Source of the DNA: Microthrixaceae bacterium
Lineage (GTDB): Bacteria; Actinomycetota; Acidimicrobiia; Acidimicrobiales; Poriferisodalaceae
Assembly (NCBI GenBank): GCA_011523825.1
Contig: WTFX01000026.1
Coordinates: forward strand, 435,288-499,287
DNA length: 64,000 nucleotides
Direction: 5' to 3'
Shown here: in pieces, positions 50,589 through 60,167 of the stretch
Numbering within the stretch: the first letter of the stretch is position 1
Layout of the letters: every line of letters begins with the position of its first letter
Translations under genes and position numbers: made by a program
The notes under the pieces: model-generated
What the model saw: the letters and a program-made list of their open reading frames with translations, nothing else
What the model was told of the DNA's origin: nothing
Database searches by the model: none

Positions 50589-52988
50589 TCATGCTGTCTG
50601 AGCCGTGGCGGGCTCCTGAACCACTCCTCGGGCCATCAGGTCGCCTACCTCTTCGGGCGCGTAGTTCAGCACGTCGGTCAGGATCTCGACGGTGTGCTGG
50701 CCCAGCAGGGGTGCCGGGCGTCGCAGTCCGTTGGGGCCGTCCCTCAGGCGCCAGGGGATTCCCGGCACCACTCGATCTCCGGTGAGCGGGTGGTGAGGCC
50801 GCTCGAGCATGCCGATGGCCTCGAAGTGCGGGTCGCCCGTCCACACCTCATGCGCCCTCACTGACGGAAATGCAGTCACGCCGGCTGCCTGCAGCTCTTC
50901 GGTGATCTGCCAGCGATCTCGTGGCTGCGTCCACGCAGTGATTGACGCATCGAGTTCGGCCTCGTTGCGCTTGCGATCCGCTGCGCTGGCGAATTCCGGA
51001 CGCTGCGCGAGGTCGGAATCGATGACGGCGCACAACGACTGCCACATGCGCTCGTCGGTGCACGCAATCGTGACCCACTGATCGTCGCCTTGCGCCCGGT
51101 AGCAGTTGTGGGGCGACCAGATCGGGTCGTGGTTGCCGATGGGAGCCGGCGACTGGCCGTCCTGCTGGTACTGCATCCAGCCTTCGCCGATGGTGGCGGC
51201 GACCGCTTCCGCCATGGCGACATCGATGGTGGCGGCTGTGCCGCTGCGACGTCGAGCGGCGAGCGACGCCACCACCGCCCACGCGGCGATGATCCCCGTG
51301 CACGGGTCACCGATGGCCACGCCGGTCTCGTACGCCGGGCCGCCTTCGTAGCCGTTGGAGGCGTACAGGCCGGCGAACGCCCCGCCGGCAGGTCCGTACG
51401 CCACATAGTGCGCGCAGGGGCCCGTGCTTCCGTATCCGGACAGGGAGGCGATGACGACATCCGGGTTGATCGCCCGCAATTGTTCGACGCCGAAACCGAG
51501 CCGATCCATGACGCCGACGCCGAAGTTGTCGACCACCACGTCGCTGATGGCGACGAGCCGTGCGACCACCTCCGCGGCATCCGGATGGGACAAGTCGATG
51601 CCGACGCTGCGCTTGTCGCTGTTGTAGAGCTGAAACAGGCCCGACGTGTCATGCGACGGCGGGCTGTCGGGCGGGCTCAGCGGCAGGCGCCGGAACATGC
51701 ACAGGTGATCGGGAGACTCGAGCTTGATGACGTCCACGCCGAGGTGGGCCAGGATCTGAGTGCAGAACGGACCGGCCCAGATCCACGTGAAGTCGCAGAC
51801 CCGCACGCCCTCGAGCGGGCGGCTTGCCGCCGCAGTTGCCGTGGTGCTGTTCGCGCCCGCGGAGGCGCTGGCACCCTCGGCGGCGGCGATCCTGTGCCGC
51901 CAGCCTTCGCCTTCGTGAGCGCCGGCATCGGGTGCTTCGGCGGCGAGACTCCACCACGGCTGATCGATCTGGAACCCCGGCCCTGGCAGCTTCAACCCAT
52001 CGGGCGTGGTGGCGAAGAACCCGCGCTCGGCGAAGTGCTCGTTGGCTTCGAGCTGAGCCATCGTGTTCACCGGCGTCACGGCAATTCGAGCAGCCTGGGC
52101 GGCGTGATAGATCTCGTCGGCTCGCTGCTCGGCGAACCACTCGGCCAGGTACATGTTCACGAGATCGGAGTTCTGGGTCCGATCCGGCCCGGTGGCGAAC
52201 ACCTCGAGCGAAGCCCAATCGGGGGCCCCCATGAGCTCGACGAACGCTTCCCACTGGGATTGCTCGGGGCAGATGAGCTGGAGCAGCCCGTCGACGCACT
52301 GGAAAATGCGCCACGGCACCACCGTGCGCGTGCCCAGCCGGGAGGCCTCCACGCCGAGGAACGAGACCGACGCAGGGGCGACCTCGGTGAGCTTGGCCGC
52401 CGACGCTACCGTCGAGTAATCGATGTGCTCGCCGCGGCCGCTCACGGCGGCACGTTCGGTTGCGGCGAGGGCCACGATCGCGGCCACCGAGGCCACGTTG
52501 ATGTTGGCGTGATGTCCAGGCGCCTTCAGCGGCGGGAGGTCGGGATCGGTGGCGCCCCCCGGCGACAGGTTGCCCCAGCTGGACCCGTGGATGACGTTGA
52601 TCTCGGCGGCGTCGTAGTGCGCGTAGGGCCCGGTGAGCCCGAACGGGGTGATCGACAGCACAACGAGCCGGCTGTTCTGCAATGTCAGATCGGGCAGGTC
52701 GCGGCGATCGTGAATCACCAGTTCGGCGCCGGCGATCAGCTCGTCGCTCACCGACCAGACCGAACGCTTGTTGGAGTTCAGCCAACGGTGGACCTCGTGG
52801 GGTCGTGAACGGACCAGGTCGTGATCGTCCTCGACACGTATCACGTCGGCGCCCAGATCGGCGAATAGCTTCGCCGCCCAGGCAACTCCCACGCCGCCGG
52901 CGAGCTCCAGCACCCGCACATGGGACAGCCCGGCTTCGGAAACAGAAGGCGCCGGGAGGCGGGACGGCATAGGCGCTTCTTCGGCCAT
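50589..52988 (-). CDS. Double-domain CaiB/BaiF (family III) CoA-transferase
   Basis: The 799-residue chain holds two family III CoA-transferase halves. The first (residues about 20-360) starts HVRVLELAGGVGVAWAAKLF; the second (about 395-780) starts GVRVCDFTWIWAGPFCTQIL. The second has the catalytic Asp in VAIGDPCTGIIAAW. The first has His at that place (KAPGHHANINVAS), although it keeps SGRGEHIDYSTV. Fused pairs occur in the family; here only the second half looks fully active. Linkers are Ala/Ser/Thr-rich near residue 380. It probably activates an acid to its CoA ester. Confidence 0.9.
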   Translation of the reverse strand: MAEEAPMPSRLPAPSVSEAGLSHVRVLELAGGVGVAWAAKLFADLGADVIRVEDDHDLVRSRPHEVHRWLNSNKRSVWSVSDELIAGAELVIHDRRDLPDLTLQNSRLVVLSITPFGLTGPYAHYDAAEINVIHGSSWGNLSPGGATDPDLPPLKAPGHHANINVASVAAIVALAATERAAVSGRGEHIDYSTVASAAKLTEVAPASVSFLGVEASRLGTRTVVPWRIFQCVDGLLQLICPEQSQWEAFVELMGAPDWASLEVFATGPDRTQNSDLVNMYLAEWFAEQRADEIYHAAQAARIAVTPVNTMAQLEANEHFAERGFFATTPDGLKLPGPGFQIDQPWWSLAAEAPDAGAHEGEGWRHRIAAAEGASASAGANSTTATAAASRPLEGVRVCDFTWIWAGPFCTQILAHLGVDVIKLESPDHLCMFRRLPLSPPDSPPSHDTSGLFQLYNSDKRSVGIDLSHPDAAEVVARLVAISDVVVDNFGVGVMDRLGFGVEQLRAINPDVVIASLSGYGSTGPCAHYVAYGPAGGAFAGLYASNGYEGGPAYETGVAIGDPCTGIIAAWAVVASLAARRRSGTAATIDVAMAEAVAATIGEGWMQYQQDGQSPAPIGNHDPIWSPHNCYRAQGDDQWVTIACTDERMWQSLCAVIDSDLAQRPEFASAADRKRNEAELDASITAWTQPRDRWQITEELQAAGVTAFPSVRAHEVWTGDPHFEAIGMLERPHHPLTGDRVVPGIPWRLRDGPNGLRRPAPLLGQHTVEILTDVLNYAPEEVGDLMARGVVQEPATAQTA

Positions 52989-53112
52989 GACTGCCCCCGT
53001 TCGTCGCGCGGCGATCGTAGGCGCGAGCGGCTGCGCCCCGGGCAGCAGCGCGATCGCCCGGACCCGTCCAGCGGCTGCGAAGTAGCGTGCGGGGGCTTAT
53101 GGGGGGACGGCG

Positions 53113-54270
53113 GTGAACGGCGAGTGGCGCCGGGCGCTGCTGTATCTCGGCGGCTCGATGGGACCGCTCGGCACCTTTGTGATGCTGCCGATGATCCCCG
53201 AGCTCCGCACGACCTACTCGGTCACGACCAGTCAGATCGGGTGGGCGCTGTGGTGCTACCTGCTGCCCTTCGCGGGGCTGCTGCTGGTCTCCGGCACGAT
53301 TGCCGACCGCTGGGGCCGTTCCCGGATACTCCGTCGGGCAATCGCGCTGTATGCCGTCGCGACCGCCGGGTGCGCCGTCGCCCCGTCCTACCTGTGGTTC
53401 CTGGTGGCTCGCGTCGCCCAGGGATCGATGAACGCGTTCATCACGCCGCTGCTGCTGGCAGCGCTGACCGAGGCTGTGGCCGCATCCGGCGTCGGTCGGA
53501 TCGTGGGCCGGTATGCCGCCGGTCAGGCGCTCGGCCAGCTGACGGCTCCGATATTGGGCGGCTTGAGCGCCGATGTGAACTGGCGGCTCGCATTCCTGGC
53601 GACGGCCGTCGTCGGTGCCGCCATTGCCCTGCTGATGCCGAACCCCGCCGACGCGGGATCCGGCGCGGCCGGCACGACCCAGAGGTTGGGCGCACCGCCC
53701 CGCTTGCGCACTTTGCTGCGCCGCCCGGTACTGCTGCTGGCAGCGACGGCCCTGCTGAGCGCGCTCGGCCCGATCGGAGCGCGTGTCCTCGTGGGCCTGA
53801 GCAGCCGCGATGTCATCGGGCTGACCGGATTCAAGACCGGTCTGCTGCTGTTCGCGGGCGGAGCGGCCGGCATGGCAGCGGCGCCGTTGTGGGGGATCGT
53901 GCTGGATCGCTGGGGCGGGCGCCGAGCAGCCACCGTGGCGATCACTGTCTGTTCGGGACTTGTAGCGATGCTGCCGGCTGCCCGATCGGCTTGGGCACTG
54001 GCGGTCATCTGGCTCGTCGCGGGCGCTGCGACGCAGACCGTCGTGGTCAGCTTCCAGTCGCTGGCCTCGGTGGCTGCGCCTGACAACCGGGGAGGGGCGC
54101 TGTCGTTCACCCTGTCCCAACGCTTCGTCGGCCACGCCATCGGCTCTGTGGTCTGGCTGCCCGTCTTCACGATCAGCCCGACCGCTGCCTACGTGGCCTC
54201 GGGCGCAATTGGCATGGTCGCCCTGGTCACCGTGCTGGCCAGCGGGCTCAACACCACCGAACCGCGGTGA
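53113..54270 (+). CDS. MFS transporter
   Basis: The GTG at 53113 is the start: an ATG at 53099 runs into a stop at once. The 385-residue product has about 12 membrane segments and MFS loops GTIADRWGRSRILRR after the second helix and GIVLDRWGGRRAAT in the second half. It lacks the long loop of some exporters. The substrate is unknown. It is divergent from the CoA-transferase and followed by a terminator-like hairpin. Confidence 0.9.
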   Translation: MNGEWRRALLYLGGSMGPLGTFVMLPMIPELRTTYSVTTSQIGWALWCYLLPFAGLLLVSGTIADRWGRSRILRRAIALYAVATAGCAVAPSYLWFLVARVAQGSMNAFITPLLLAALTEAVAASGVGRIVGRYAAGQALGQLTAPILGGLSADVNWRLAFLATAVVGAAIALLMPNPADAGSGAAGTTQRLGAPPRLRTLLRRPVLLLAATALLSALGPIGARVLVGLSSRDVIGLTGFKTGLLLFAGGAAGMAAAPLWGIVLDRWGGRRAATVAITVCSGLVAMLPAARSAWALAVIWLVAGAATQTVVVSFQSLASVAAPDNRGGALSFTLSQRFVGHAIGSVVWLPVFTISPTAAYVASGAIGMVALVTVLASGLNTTEPR

Positions 54271-54272
54271 GC

Positions 54273-54296
54273 CTGCACCCAGGTGCCAGGGTGCAG
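54273..54296. terminator. Hairpin between convergent genes
   Basis: CTGCACCC (54273-54280) and GGGTGCAG (54289-54296) form a perfect eight-base stem with an eight-base loop, just past the MFS stop and before the end of the opposing CoxL-like gene. It has no T-run. Confidence 0.6.
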
Positions 54297-54309
54297 CATG
54301 GGTGCTCGG

Positions 54310-56580
54310 CTATCCCTGTTGCAGGTGCCGCCAGACCTGTTCGGGGGTACAGGGAAGTTCGACGTGGCGGATGCCCAGGTGTGACAGCGCGTCGACGACG
54401 GCGTTGTGCACGGCCGGTGTGGCGCCGATGGTTCCCGATTCGCCGATGCCTTTGGCGCCGAGCGGGTTGCGGTCGGTCGGCGTCTCCAGGGGGATTCGCT
54501 CGAAGCTCGGCAATTCGGCGGCCGAGGGGATTGCGTAGTCCATGAAGTTGCCGGTCAGCGGGTTGCCGTCGCCGTCGTAGACGAACACCTCGCCGAGCGC
54601 ATGGCCGATGCCCGATGCCACGCCGCCGTGCACCTGACCTTCCACGATCATCGGGTTCACGATGATGCCGGCGTCGTCGCACGTCACATGGCGCAACGGG
54701 GTGACCTGGCCGGTGTCGCGGTCCACCTCTACCACCGAGAGCTGCACGCCGAACGGGAAGGTGGCTGCCGGCGGCTGGAAGTCGCTCTCGGCGAGCAGTT
54801 CGCGGCCGTCGGATTCGCCGACGTGAGCAGCGATCTGAGCCCAGTCGATCGATCGGGCCGGCGTGCCGACCACCGCGAACGCGCCCGCATCGACGTCCAG
54901 CACGATGTCGGCGGGGTCGGCCTCGAGCATCGCCGCGGCCACTTCCTTGGCTTGCTCGACCACTGCCTCGGCTGCCTCGAAGACAGCGGCCCCGCCCGTC
55001 TGCAGCGAGCGGGAGCCGCCGGTGCCGCCGCCGCGCTTGATTTCGTCGGTGTCGCCGTGGCGCACCTCGATCATGTCGAAGTCGATGCCGGTGAGATCCG
55101 CAGCGATCTGGGCATACGCCGTGTGATGGCCCTGCCCGTGGTTCGACGAGCCGGTGAGCACCAGCGCTGATCCGTCACCGCGGACCTCCACGCTGCCGAA
55201 CTCCGGGGCGCCCATCGGGTTCGAGATCTCCACGTACGCGCTCCAGCCCAGTCCGAGCAGCTTCGCTGAGCGCTCCGAGCGGCGCCGCTCCTGTTCGGCC
55301 CGCAGGCCGGGATAGTCCGCAGCCTCCATCACGGCATCGAGGGCTTTGGCGTACTCGCCGGAATCCATGTCGGCGCCGGTCGGAGTGGTGAATGGGAACG
55401 CGTCGGGCGGAATGAAGTTGCGGCGGCGCAGCTCGCCGGGATCCATCCCTATCTCGGCCGCGAACAGGTCCATCATCCGCTCGATCGCCAGCGCAGCCTC
55501 TGGCCGCCCGGCCCCGCGGTACGCGCCCACTGGTGCGGTGTTCGTGGTGACCGAATTGGTGGACACCGCAACGTTCGGGATGTCGTACACGCCCGACGCC
55601 ATGGTGCGGACGAACATGGGCAGCAGCGACCCGATCATCGGGTACGCACCGGCGTCTTGCAGCGCGTCCACCTCGTATGCCGTCACGTTGCCGTCGCGGG
55701 TGCCCCCGAGACGTGCCGAATACGAGATCGCCCGCGCGTGCGTGAAGCCCACCATGGCCTCCGAGCGCGTCTCTGCCCAGCGCACAGGGCGCTCGAGCTG
55801 GCATGTGAGGCGGGCCACCACAAAATCCTCGACGTACTGGGCGTTCTTGGCGCCGAAGCCCCCGCCGACATCAGGCGTGATGACGTGCACTTGGCTGGGC
55901 TCCAGCCCGCAGAACGCGGAGAGGGTGTCGCGGGTCTGGTGCGGGAACTGGGTGCAGGCCCAGTACGTGAGCCGCTGCGCGCCCGCGTCCCACGAGGCGA
56001 GGGCCGTACGAGGCTCAATGGGGGCTGCAGTCATCCGGGGGTTGCAGAACGCCAGCTCGACGATGACCTCGCAGTCGTCGAAGGGATCCTGCCCGTTCTG
56101 CTCTCCCGCTGGGATGGCGAAGACCGTGTTGGTCTCGGCATCGGGAAACAGCAGCCGGTCGTTGCGTGCCGACTCGGCAGTGTCCAGCAGCGGATCGAGC
56201 GGTTCGTAGTCGGCGTACACCAGCTCGGCAGCATCCATCGCTTGGGACTGCGACTCGGCGACGACAACGGCGAGCGGCTCGCCCACATAGCGCACCCGGC
56301 CAGCCGCCAGCGGCGAACGCAGCATCTGCTGGTTGAGCATTGGCATTCGGGGCGGATCGGCGTTGAGCCCGAGATCCGCTGCTGTGAAGGCGCCCACCAC
56401 GCCCGGCATCTCACGTGCCTCGTCCACGTGGACGGCGGTGATGTCTGCGTGGGCCATGGTCGATCGGACGAAGACCGCGAGGAGCGCGCCCTCGCATTCG
56501 ATGTCGTCGACGTATGTGCCGCCGACGGTGAGAAGTTCGGGGTCTTCCTTCCGTTCGACGCGGGTGCCGAGCATGCTCAT
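54310..56580 (-). CDS. CoxL-like xanthine dehydrogenase-family molybdopterin-binding subunit
   Basis: The 756-residue product has the aldehyde-oxidase a/b-hammerhead (VGGTYVDDIECEGALL), the Mo-pterin segments GGGFGAKN, the loop GAYRGAGRPEA (form II CoxL-like, not AYRCSFR) and the catalytic Glu in KGIGESGTIG near the C-terminus. It would hydroxylate an aldehyde or N-heterocycle with partner FAD and [2Fe-2S] subunits, but none is adjacent. It is the last of four same-strand genes after the monooxygenase, thiolase-like and DUF35 genes. Confidence 0.88.
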   Translation of the reverse strand: MSMLGTRVERKEDPELLTVGGTYVDDIECEGALLAVFVRSTMAHADITAVHVDEAREMPGVVGAFTAADLGLNADPPRMPMLNQQMLRSPLAAGRVRYVGEPLAVVVAESQSQAMDAAELVYADYEPLDPLLDTAESARNDRLLFPDAETNTVFAIPAGEQNGQDPFDDCEVIVELAFCNPRMTAAPIEPRTALASWDAGAQRLTYWACTQFPHQTRDTLSAFCGLEPSQVHVITPDVGGGFGAKNAQYVEDFVVARLTCQLERPVRWAETRSEAMVGFTHARAISYSARLGGTRDGNVTAYEVDALQDAGAYPMIGSLLPMFVRTMASGVYDIPNVAVSTNSVTTNTAPVGAYRGAGRPEAALAIERMMDLFAAEIGMDPGELRRRNFIPPDAFPFTTPTGADMDSGEYAKALDAVMEAADYPGLRAEQERRRSERSAKLLGLGWSAYVEISNPMGAPEFGSVEVRGDGSALVLTGSSNHGQGHHTAYAQIAADLTGIDFDMIEVRHGDTDEIKRGGGTGGSRSLQTGGAAVFEAAEAVVEQAKEVAAAMLEADPADIVLDVDAGAFAVVGTPARSIDWAQIAAHVGESDGRELLAESDFQPPAATFPFGVQLSVVEVDRDTGQVTPLRHVTCDDAGIIVNPMIVEGQVHGGVASGIGHALGEVFVYDGDGNPLTGNFMDYAIPSAAELPSFERIPLETPTDRNPLGAKGIGESGTIGATPAVHNAVVDALSHLGIRHVELPCTPEQVWRHLQQG

Positions 56581-56653
56581 GGGCAGGGGATCCTCCGGTT
56601 CGCGACGGCCGGAGGGTAGTCAGCGCGGACCGGCCAAGCCGTGTTGATGCCCG

Positions 56654-57073
56654 TCAGGCTGTGTCGACCCAGAGGTAGGCGAACTCTTCGCCCCGCGGCT
56701 CCACCGAGACGCGGACAGGCTGCCCGACGCTGGCCTCGCCCGGCTGCACATCGCGCAGCGAGCCGACGACGCGGGGACCCTCGTCGAGCTCTACCACTGC
56801 GGTGATGTACGGCAGCTCGTCGGCCCAGCCGCGATCGATCGTGAAGTGGTTGACCGCCATCGAGTAGATGCGGCCGCTGCCCGAGACGGGGGCGAAGTCG
56901 TAGTTGCGGCTGTGGCACGACGGGCAGTACCAGCGCTGGGGGTGGCGGAACTGCCCGCAGTCGGTGCACCGCTGGATGCACAGCGTGCCCGCTTCCAGGC
57001 AGGCCAAGTGGAATTCGAGGTTGAGTCCCTCGGGCTTGGGCACGTACTTGCGGGCTGGCCTGGCTGTGTTCAT
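56654..57073 (-). CDS. DUF35 OB-fold/zinc-ribbon acyl-CoA-binding protein
   Basis: The 139-residue product has a rubredoxin-like zinc ribbon (CTDCGQFRHPQRWYCPSCHS, residues 36-55) followed by an OB fold, the DUF35 arrangement. Such proteins partner thiolase-like enzymes, as in the Ltp2-type retro-aldolases of steroid side-chain breakdown and in HMG-CoA synthase complexes, where they bind the acyl-CoA. It starts 40 bases after the thiolase-like gene ends, in line with a stable complex. Confidence 0.9.
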   Translation of the reverse strand: MNTARPARKYVPKPEGLNLEFHLACLEAGTLCIQRCTDCGQFRHPQRWYCPSCHSRNYDFAPVSGSGRIYSMAVNHFTIDRGWADELPYITAVVELDEGPRVVGSLRDVQPGEASVGQPVRVSVEPRGEEFAYLWVDTA

Positions 57074-57113
57074 CGGAGCGAGTTCATCGGATCTTGCTCA
57101 CCGCGGCGCGTCC

Positions 57114-58286
57114 TCAGCCCCGGGCCAGCACGGCGATGCTGCCGTCGCCGAGGTCGCCGTAGCCGGTCACGACGCCCAGCTCGGCGCCGCGCACTTGCGC
57201 GTCGCCGGCGTCGTGGCGCAGCTGGCGGGCCGCTTCCACCACGTGGTTGAGACCCCAGACGTGGCCCTGCGACAGCAGGCCGCCGTGGGTGTTCATCGGG
57301 TAGCGACCTGCGAGCGAGATGTTCCCGTCGGCCACGAACTCCTTGGCGCCGCCCTTCGGGCACATGCCGATGGCTTCGAGCTCCATCATCACGACGTAGG
57401 TGAAGCAGTCGTAGATCTGCAGGAAATCCATGTCGGCCGGCTGCACGCCCGCCATCGCGAACGCCCGTGGTGCGGCGAAGTCGAGGCCCAGCCGCAGCAT
57501 GTCGGGCCGGTTGGTGATCTCATCTGCGGGATAGGGATGCCCCTCGGCCCCGCCCAGCCACAGCACCGGCGTATGCGGCAGGTCCTTGGCTCGCTCGGCC
57601 GATGTCAGCACCACAGCGGCGGCGCAGTCGGTCTCCAAGCAGCAGTCGAACTTGCGCATCGGCTCGGTGATGAGCGGCGAGGCCAGGTAGTCGTCCAGGG
57701 TCATGGGGCGTCCGCCCATGAGCGCCTTGTCGTTGAGGTGCGCATGCTCCCGGCAGGTCAGCGCCACGTGCGCGGCGTCGGTGGGTTCCACCTCGTACAG
57801 ATCGACGTAGCGCTGGATGTACATCGAGTACCACTGCACTGCGGAACGCACCCCGTAGGGCGCATAGAAGTTCCGGCTCACGTCCACGAACGGGCCGGGC
57901 TCCATGCGGCGCTTCGTGGGCCGTGCATCGGGCCGTGGGCGCATGGCCGAGTACCCGTTCCAGCCCACGGTCACCACCACGTTGGTGGCGATGCCTGCGG
58001 CGATGGCCATGGTGGCCGACTGGAGTGCGGCTACCGGGCTGGCGCCCCCCATGTGCACGGTGACGGCGTACCGGAGATCCTCAGCGCCCAGGTTCGCTGC
58101 GATTTCCTCAGAGGAGATGAAGCCTGGCGGCGGCAGGATGCCGTCGATCTCGCTGGGGTCCAGCCCGGCGTCGGCGATGGCGGCCATGGTGGCTTCCAGC
58201 ACCAGCTCGGGCACGCTCAGCGAGGTGCCTCGCATGTAGTCGGTCTCGGCGACTCCCACGATGGCAGCGGCGCCTGAGATGTCCAC
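57114..58286 (-). CDS. Thiolase-fold lipid-transfer/Ltp2-like protein
   Basis: The 390-residue protein has the thiolase fold seen in lipid-transfer-type thiolases: [11 protein letters not shown] at the start, [20 protein letters not shown], the segment [11 protein letters not shown] where thiolases have the catalytic Cys, [14 protein letters not shown] near residue 295, and [11 protein letters not shown] near residue 330. The nucleophilic Cys is absent, as in Ltp2-type aldolases that use Tyr and pair with DUF35 proteins. A DUF35 gene follows. A retro-aldol role on a hydroxyacyl-CoA is therefore plausible; it is inference. Confidence 0.88.
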   Translation of the reverse strand: MDISGAAAIVGVAETDYMRGTSLSVPELVLEATMAAIADAGLDPSEIDGILPPPGFISSEEIAANLGAEDLRYAVTVHMGGASPVAALQSATMAIAAGIATNVVVTVGWNGYSAMRPRPDARPTKRRMEPGPFVDVSRNFYAPYGVRSAVQWYSMYIQRYVDLYEVEPTDAAHVALTCREHAHLNDKALMGGRPMTLDDYLASPLITEPMRKFDCCLETDCAAAVVLTSAERAKDLPHTPVLWLGGAEGHPYPADEITNRPDMLRLGLDFAAPRAFAMAGVQPADMDFLQIYDCFTYVVMMELEAIGMCPKGGAKEFVADGNISLAGRYPMNTHGGLLSQGHVWGLNHVVEAARQLRHDAGDAQVRGAELGVVTGYGDLGDGSIAVLARG

Positions 58287-58354
58287 GATTCACCTCACCG
58301 GAATGGGGAACTCGCCCGTGCGCGCCCAGCGGCGCACGCCGATCGGCAGCGGCG

Positions 58355-60052
58355 CTAGGCGGTGCCCGCCAGCTCGCGCTCGGTGCTGAAGGCGACTTCC
58401 TGGTAGTCGCCGTCGGCGACCTCGTCGATGCGGCGCTTGTACTTGGGAGCGCCGCCGTTGTACACGAAGTAGCGGATCGTGCCCGCCTCGTGACCGTCGA
58501 TGTTGGAGTTGTACCCGGTGAACCAGCCCTGCGCCTTGCGCATCAGCATCATGCTGTACATGTCGATGACGTGGTCGGTCCACTCCCGCTCGGCGTCGGC
58601 GTCGGCCTCGAAGCGGGTGTAGCCGTTCTCCCAGACGTAGTCCATGAGACCGGTGACCCACTCGACGCCGATCTCGATGCCGCGGGGGTAGTTGGTGGAG
58701 GCTGAGCCGCTCTGCGGGCCGGCAATCGTCAGCAGGTTGGGGAAGCCGTTGACCATCATTCCCAGGAAGGTGACCGGGCCGTCGGACCACTTGTCGGCCA
58801 GCCTCTGACCGCCGGTGCCTCGAAAGTCGATGCGGTCGAAGGCGCCGGTCATGGCGTCGAACCCGGTCGCGTACACGATCAGGTCGAACTCGTAGTGCTG
58901 ATCGGTGGTCTGGATGCCGGTGGGGGTGATCCGCTCGATCGGCGTCTCCTGCAGATCGACGAGTGAGACGTTCGGCCGGTTGTACGTCTCGTAGTAGTTC
59001 GTCTCAAGCGGCACCCGCTGCACCCCGAAGCCATGGTCCTTGGGGATGAGCTTCTCGGCGATGACGGGGTCATCGACCCGCTCGCGGATCTTGTCGGCGA
59101 TGAACGCCGAGAGCTCGGCGTTGGCCTCCTCGTCGAAGAAGATCTCGCGGTAGTTGGCCATCCAGATGCCGAAGCCGGGCTGGCCGTACAGCTTCTCCCA
59201 CTGTGCACGGCGTTCTTCGGCGGAGACGTTGTTGAACCCGCTGCGGATCGGCTCGTGCACGAAGCCGCCCGGGGTGCGAGCGCACTGGGCGAAGATCTCG
59301 TCGTAGCGAGCGCGGATGCCGTCCATCTCCTCGGGGGAGATCTCGCTGTTGTGCAGCGGCGCGCACCAGTTGGGTCGCCGCTGGAACACCGTCAGGTGCT
59401 CGGCCTGCTCGCCGATGGCGGCGATGGCCTGCACGCCCGTGGCGCCGGTGCCGATCACGGCGACGCGCTTGCCCTTGATCTCGACCGGCTCGGCGGGCCA
59501 GTGGTAGGTGTGGAACGAGGGACCCTCGAACACATCGGTGCCGTCGGCCTCGACGCCCTCAATGCGGGGGTAGGTGGGTGCGGACAGCAGTCCCAGCGCG
59601 GTCAGCAGGAAGCGGCAGCTCAGGTCGCGGCCGTCAGTCAGGTGCAGCTGCCACCTGCCCGCCTCGTCGTCGAAGTGGGCCGACTCGACGGTGCAGTTGA
59701 ACTGCATGTACTGGCGCAGGTCGAACTTCTCGGCCACGTAGTTCAGGTAGCGCAGGTTCTCGGGCTGGCCCGAGAAGTGCTCCTTCCAGTGCCACTCTTC
59801 GAGCAGCTCCTCTGAGAACGAGTAGCCGTAGCTGTAGCTCTCGGAGTCGAAGCGGCAGCCGGGATAGCGATTCCAGAACCAGGTGCCGCCGAGGTCGCTG
59901 CCCATCTCGAGCACCGTTGCGTGCACGCCCCGCTCGGCCAGCCGGTACATCTGGTAGATGCCCGCCACGCCGGCGCCGATGATGATGACCTCGTAGTCGT
60001 TCGTGCCCTCGGCGCTGCCGTTCGAGGTTCCGTTGGTCGCTGCAGCTGCCAT
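58355..60052 (-). CDS. Type I Baeyer-Villiger monooxygenase
   Basis: The 565-residue product has FAD motif GAGVAG (residues 26-31), GGTWFWNRYPGCRFD, the BVMO fingerprint FEGPSFHTYHWP (residues 175-186, matching FxGxxxHxxxWP) and NADPH motif GTGATG (201-206). This is the cyclohexanone/phenylacetone monooxygenase type, which turns ketones into esters or lactones. Its length is close to that of phenylacetone monooxygenase. It is the first gene of the four-gene cassette, 68 bases before the thiolase-like gene, and is divergent from the LLM gene at 60168. GGGGGG precedes its start. Confidence 0.93.
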   Translation of the reverse strand: MAAAATNGTSNGSAEGTNDYEVIIIGAGVAGIYQMYRLAERGVHATVLEMGSDLGGTWFWNRYPGCRFDSESYSYGYSFSEELLEEWHWKEHFSGQPENLRYLNYVAEKFDLRQYMQFNCTVESAHFDDEAGRWQLHLTDGRDLSCRFLLTALGLLSAPTYPRIEGVEADGTDVFEGPSFHTYHWPAEPVEIKGKRVAVIGTGATGVQAIAAIGEQAEHLTVFQRRPNWCAPLHNSEISPEEMDGIRARYDEIFAQCARTPGGFVHEPIRSGFNNVSAEERRAQWEKLYGQPGFGIWMANYREIFFDEEANAELSAFIADKIRERVDDPVIAEKLIPKDHGFGVQRVPLETNYYETYNRPNVSLVDLQETPIERITPTGIQTTDQHYEFDLIVYATGFDAMTGAFDRIDFRGTGGQRLADKWSDGPVTFLGMMVNGFPNLLTIAGPQSGSASTNYPRGIEIGVEWVTGLMDYVWENGYTRFEADADAEREWTDHVIDMYSMMLMRKAQGWFTGYNSNIDGHEAGTIRYFVYNGGAPKYKRRIDEVADGDYQEVAFSTERELAGTA

Positions 60053-60167
60053 GTCTGGTTCCCCCCAAGTGATCTGCCTCTCACAATAGTCGAACGTGCA
60101 TTAGGAAATTTCTTCCCGGCACTGCGCCGACCGGTCGGCTTGGCCTGCCTGGCCCTAGTCTCCGGCC

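Noticed and set aside
51649..54135. An 828-codon open frame on the minus strand running across two genes
   Set aside because: It overlaps the double CoA-transferase in another frame and runs antisense through the MFS transporter; it is rich in Arg/Gln/Gly with no motif.
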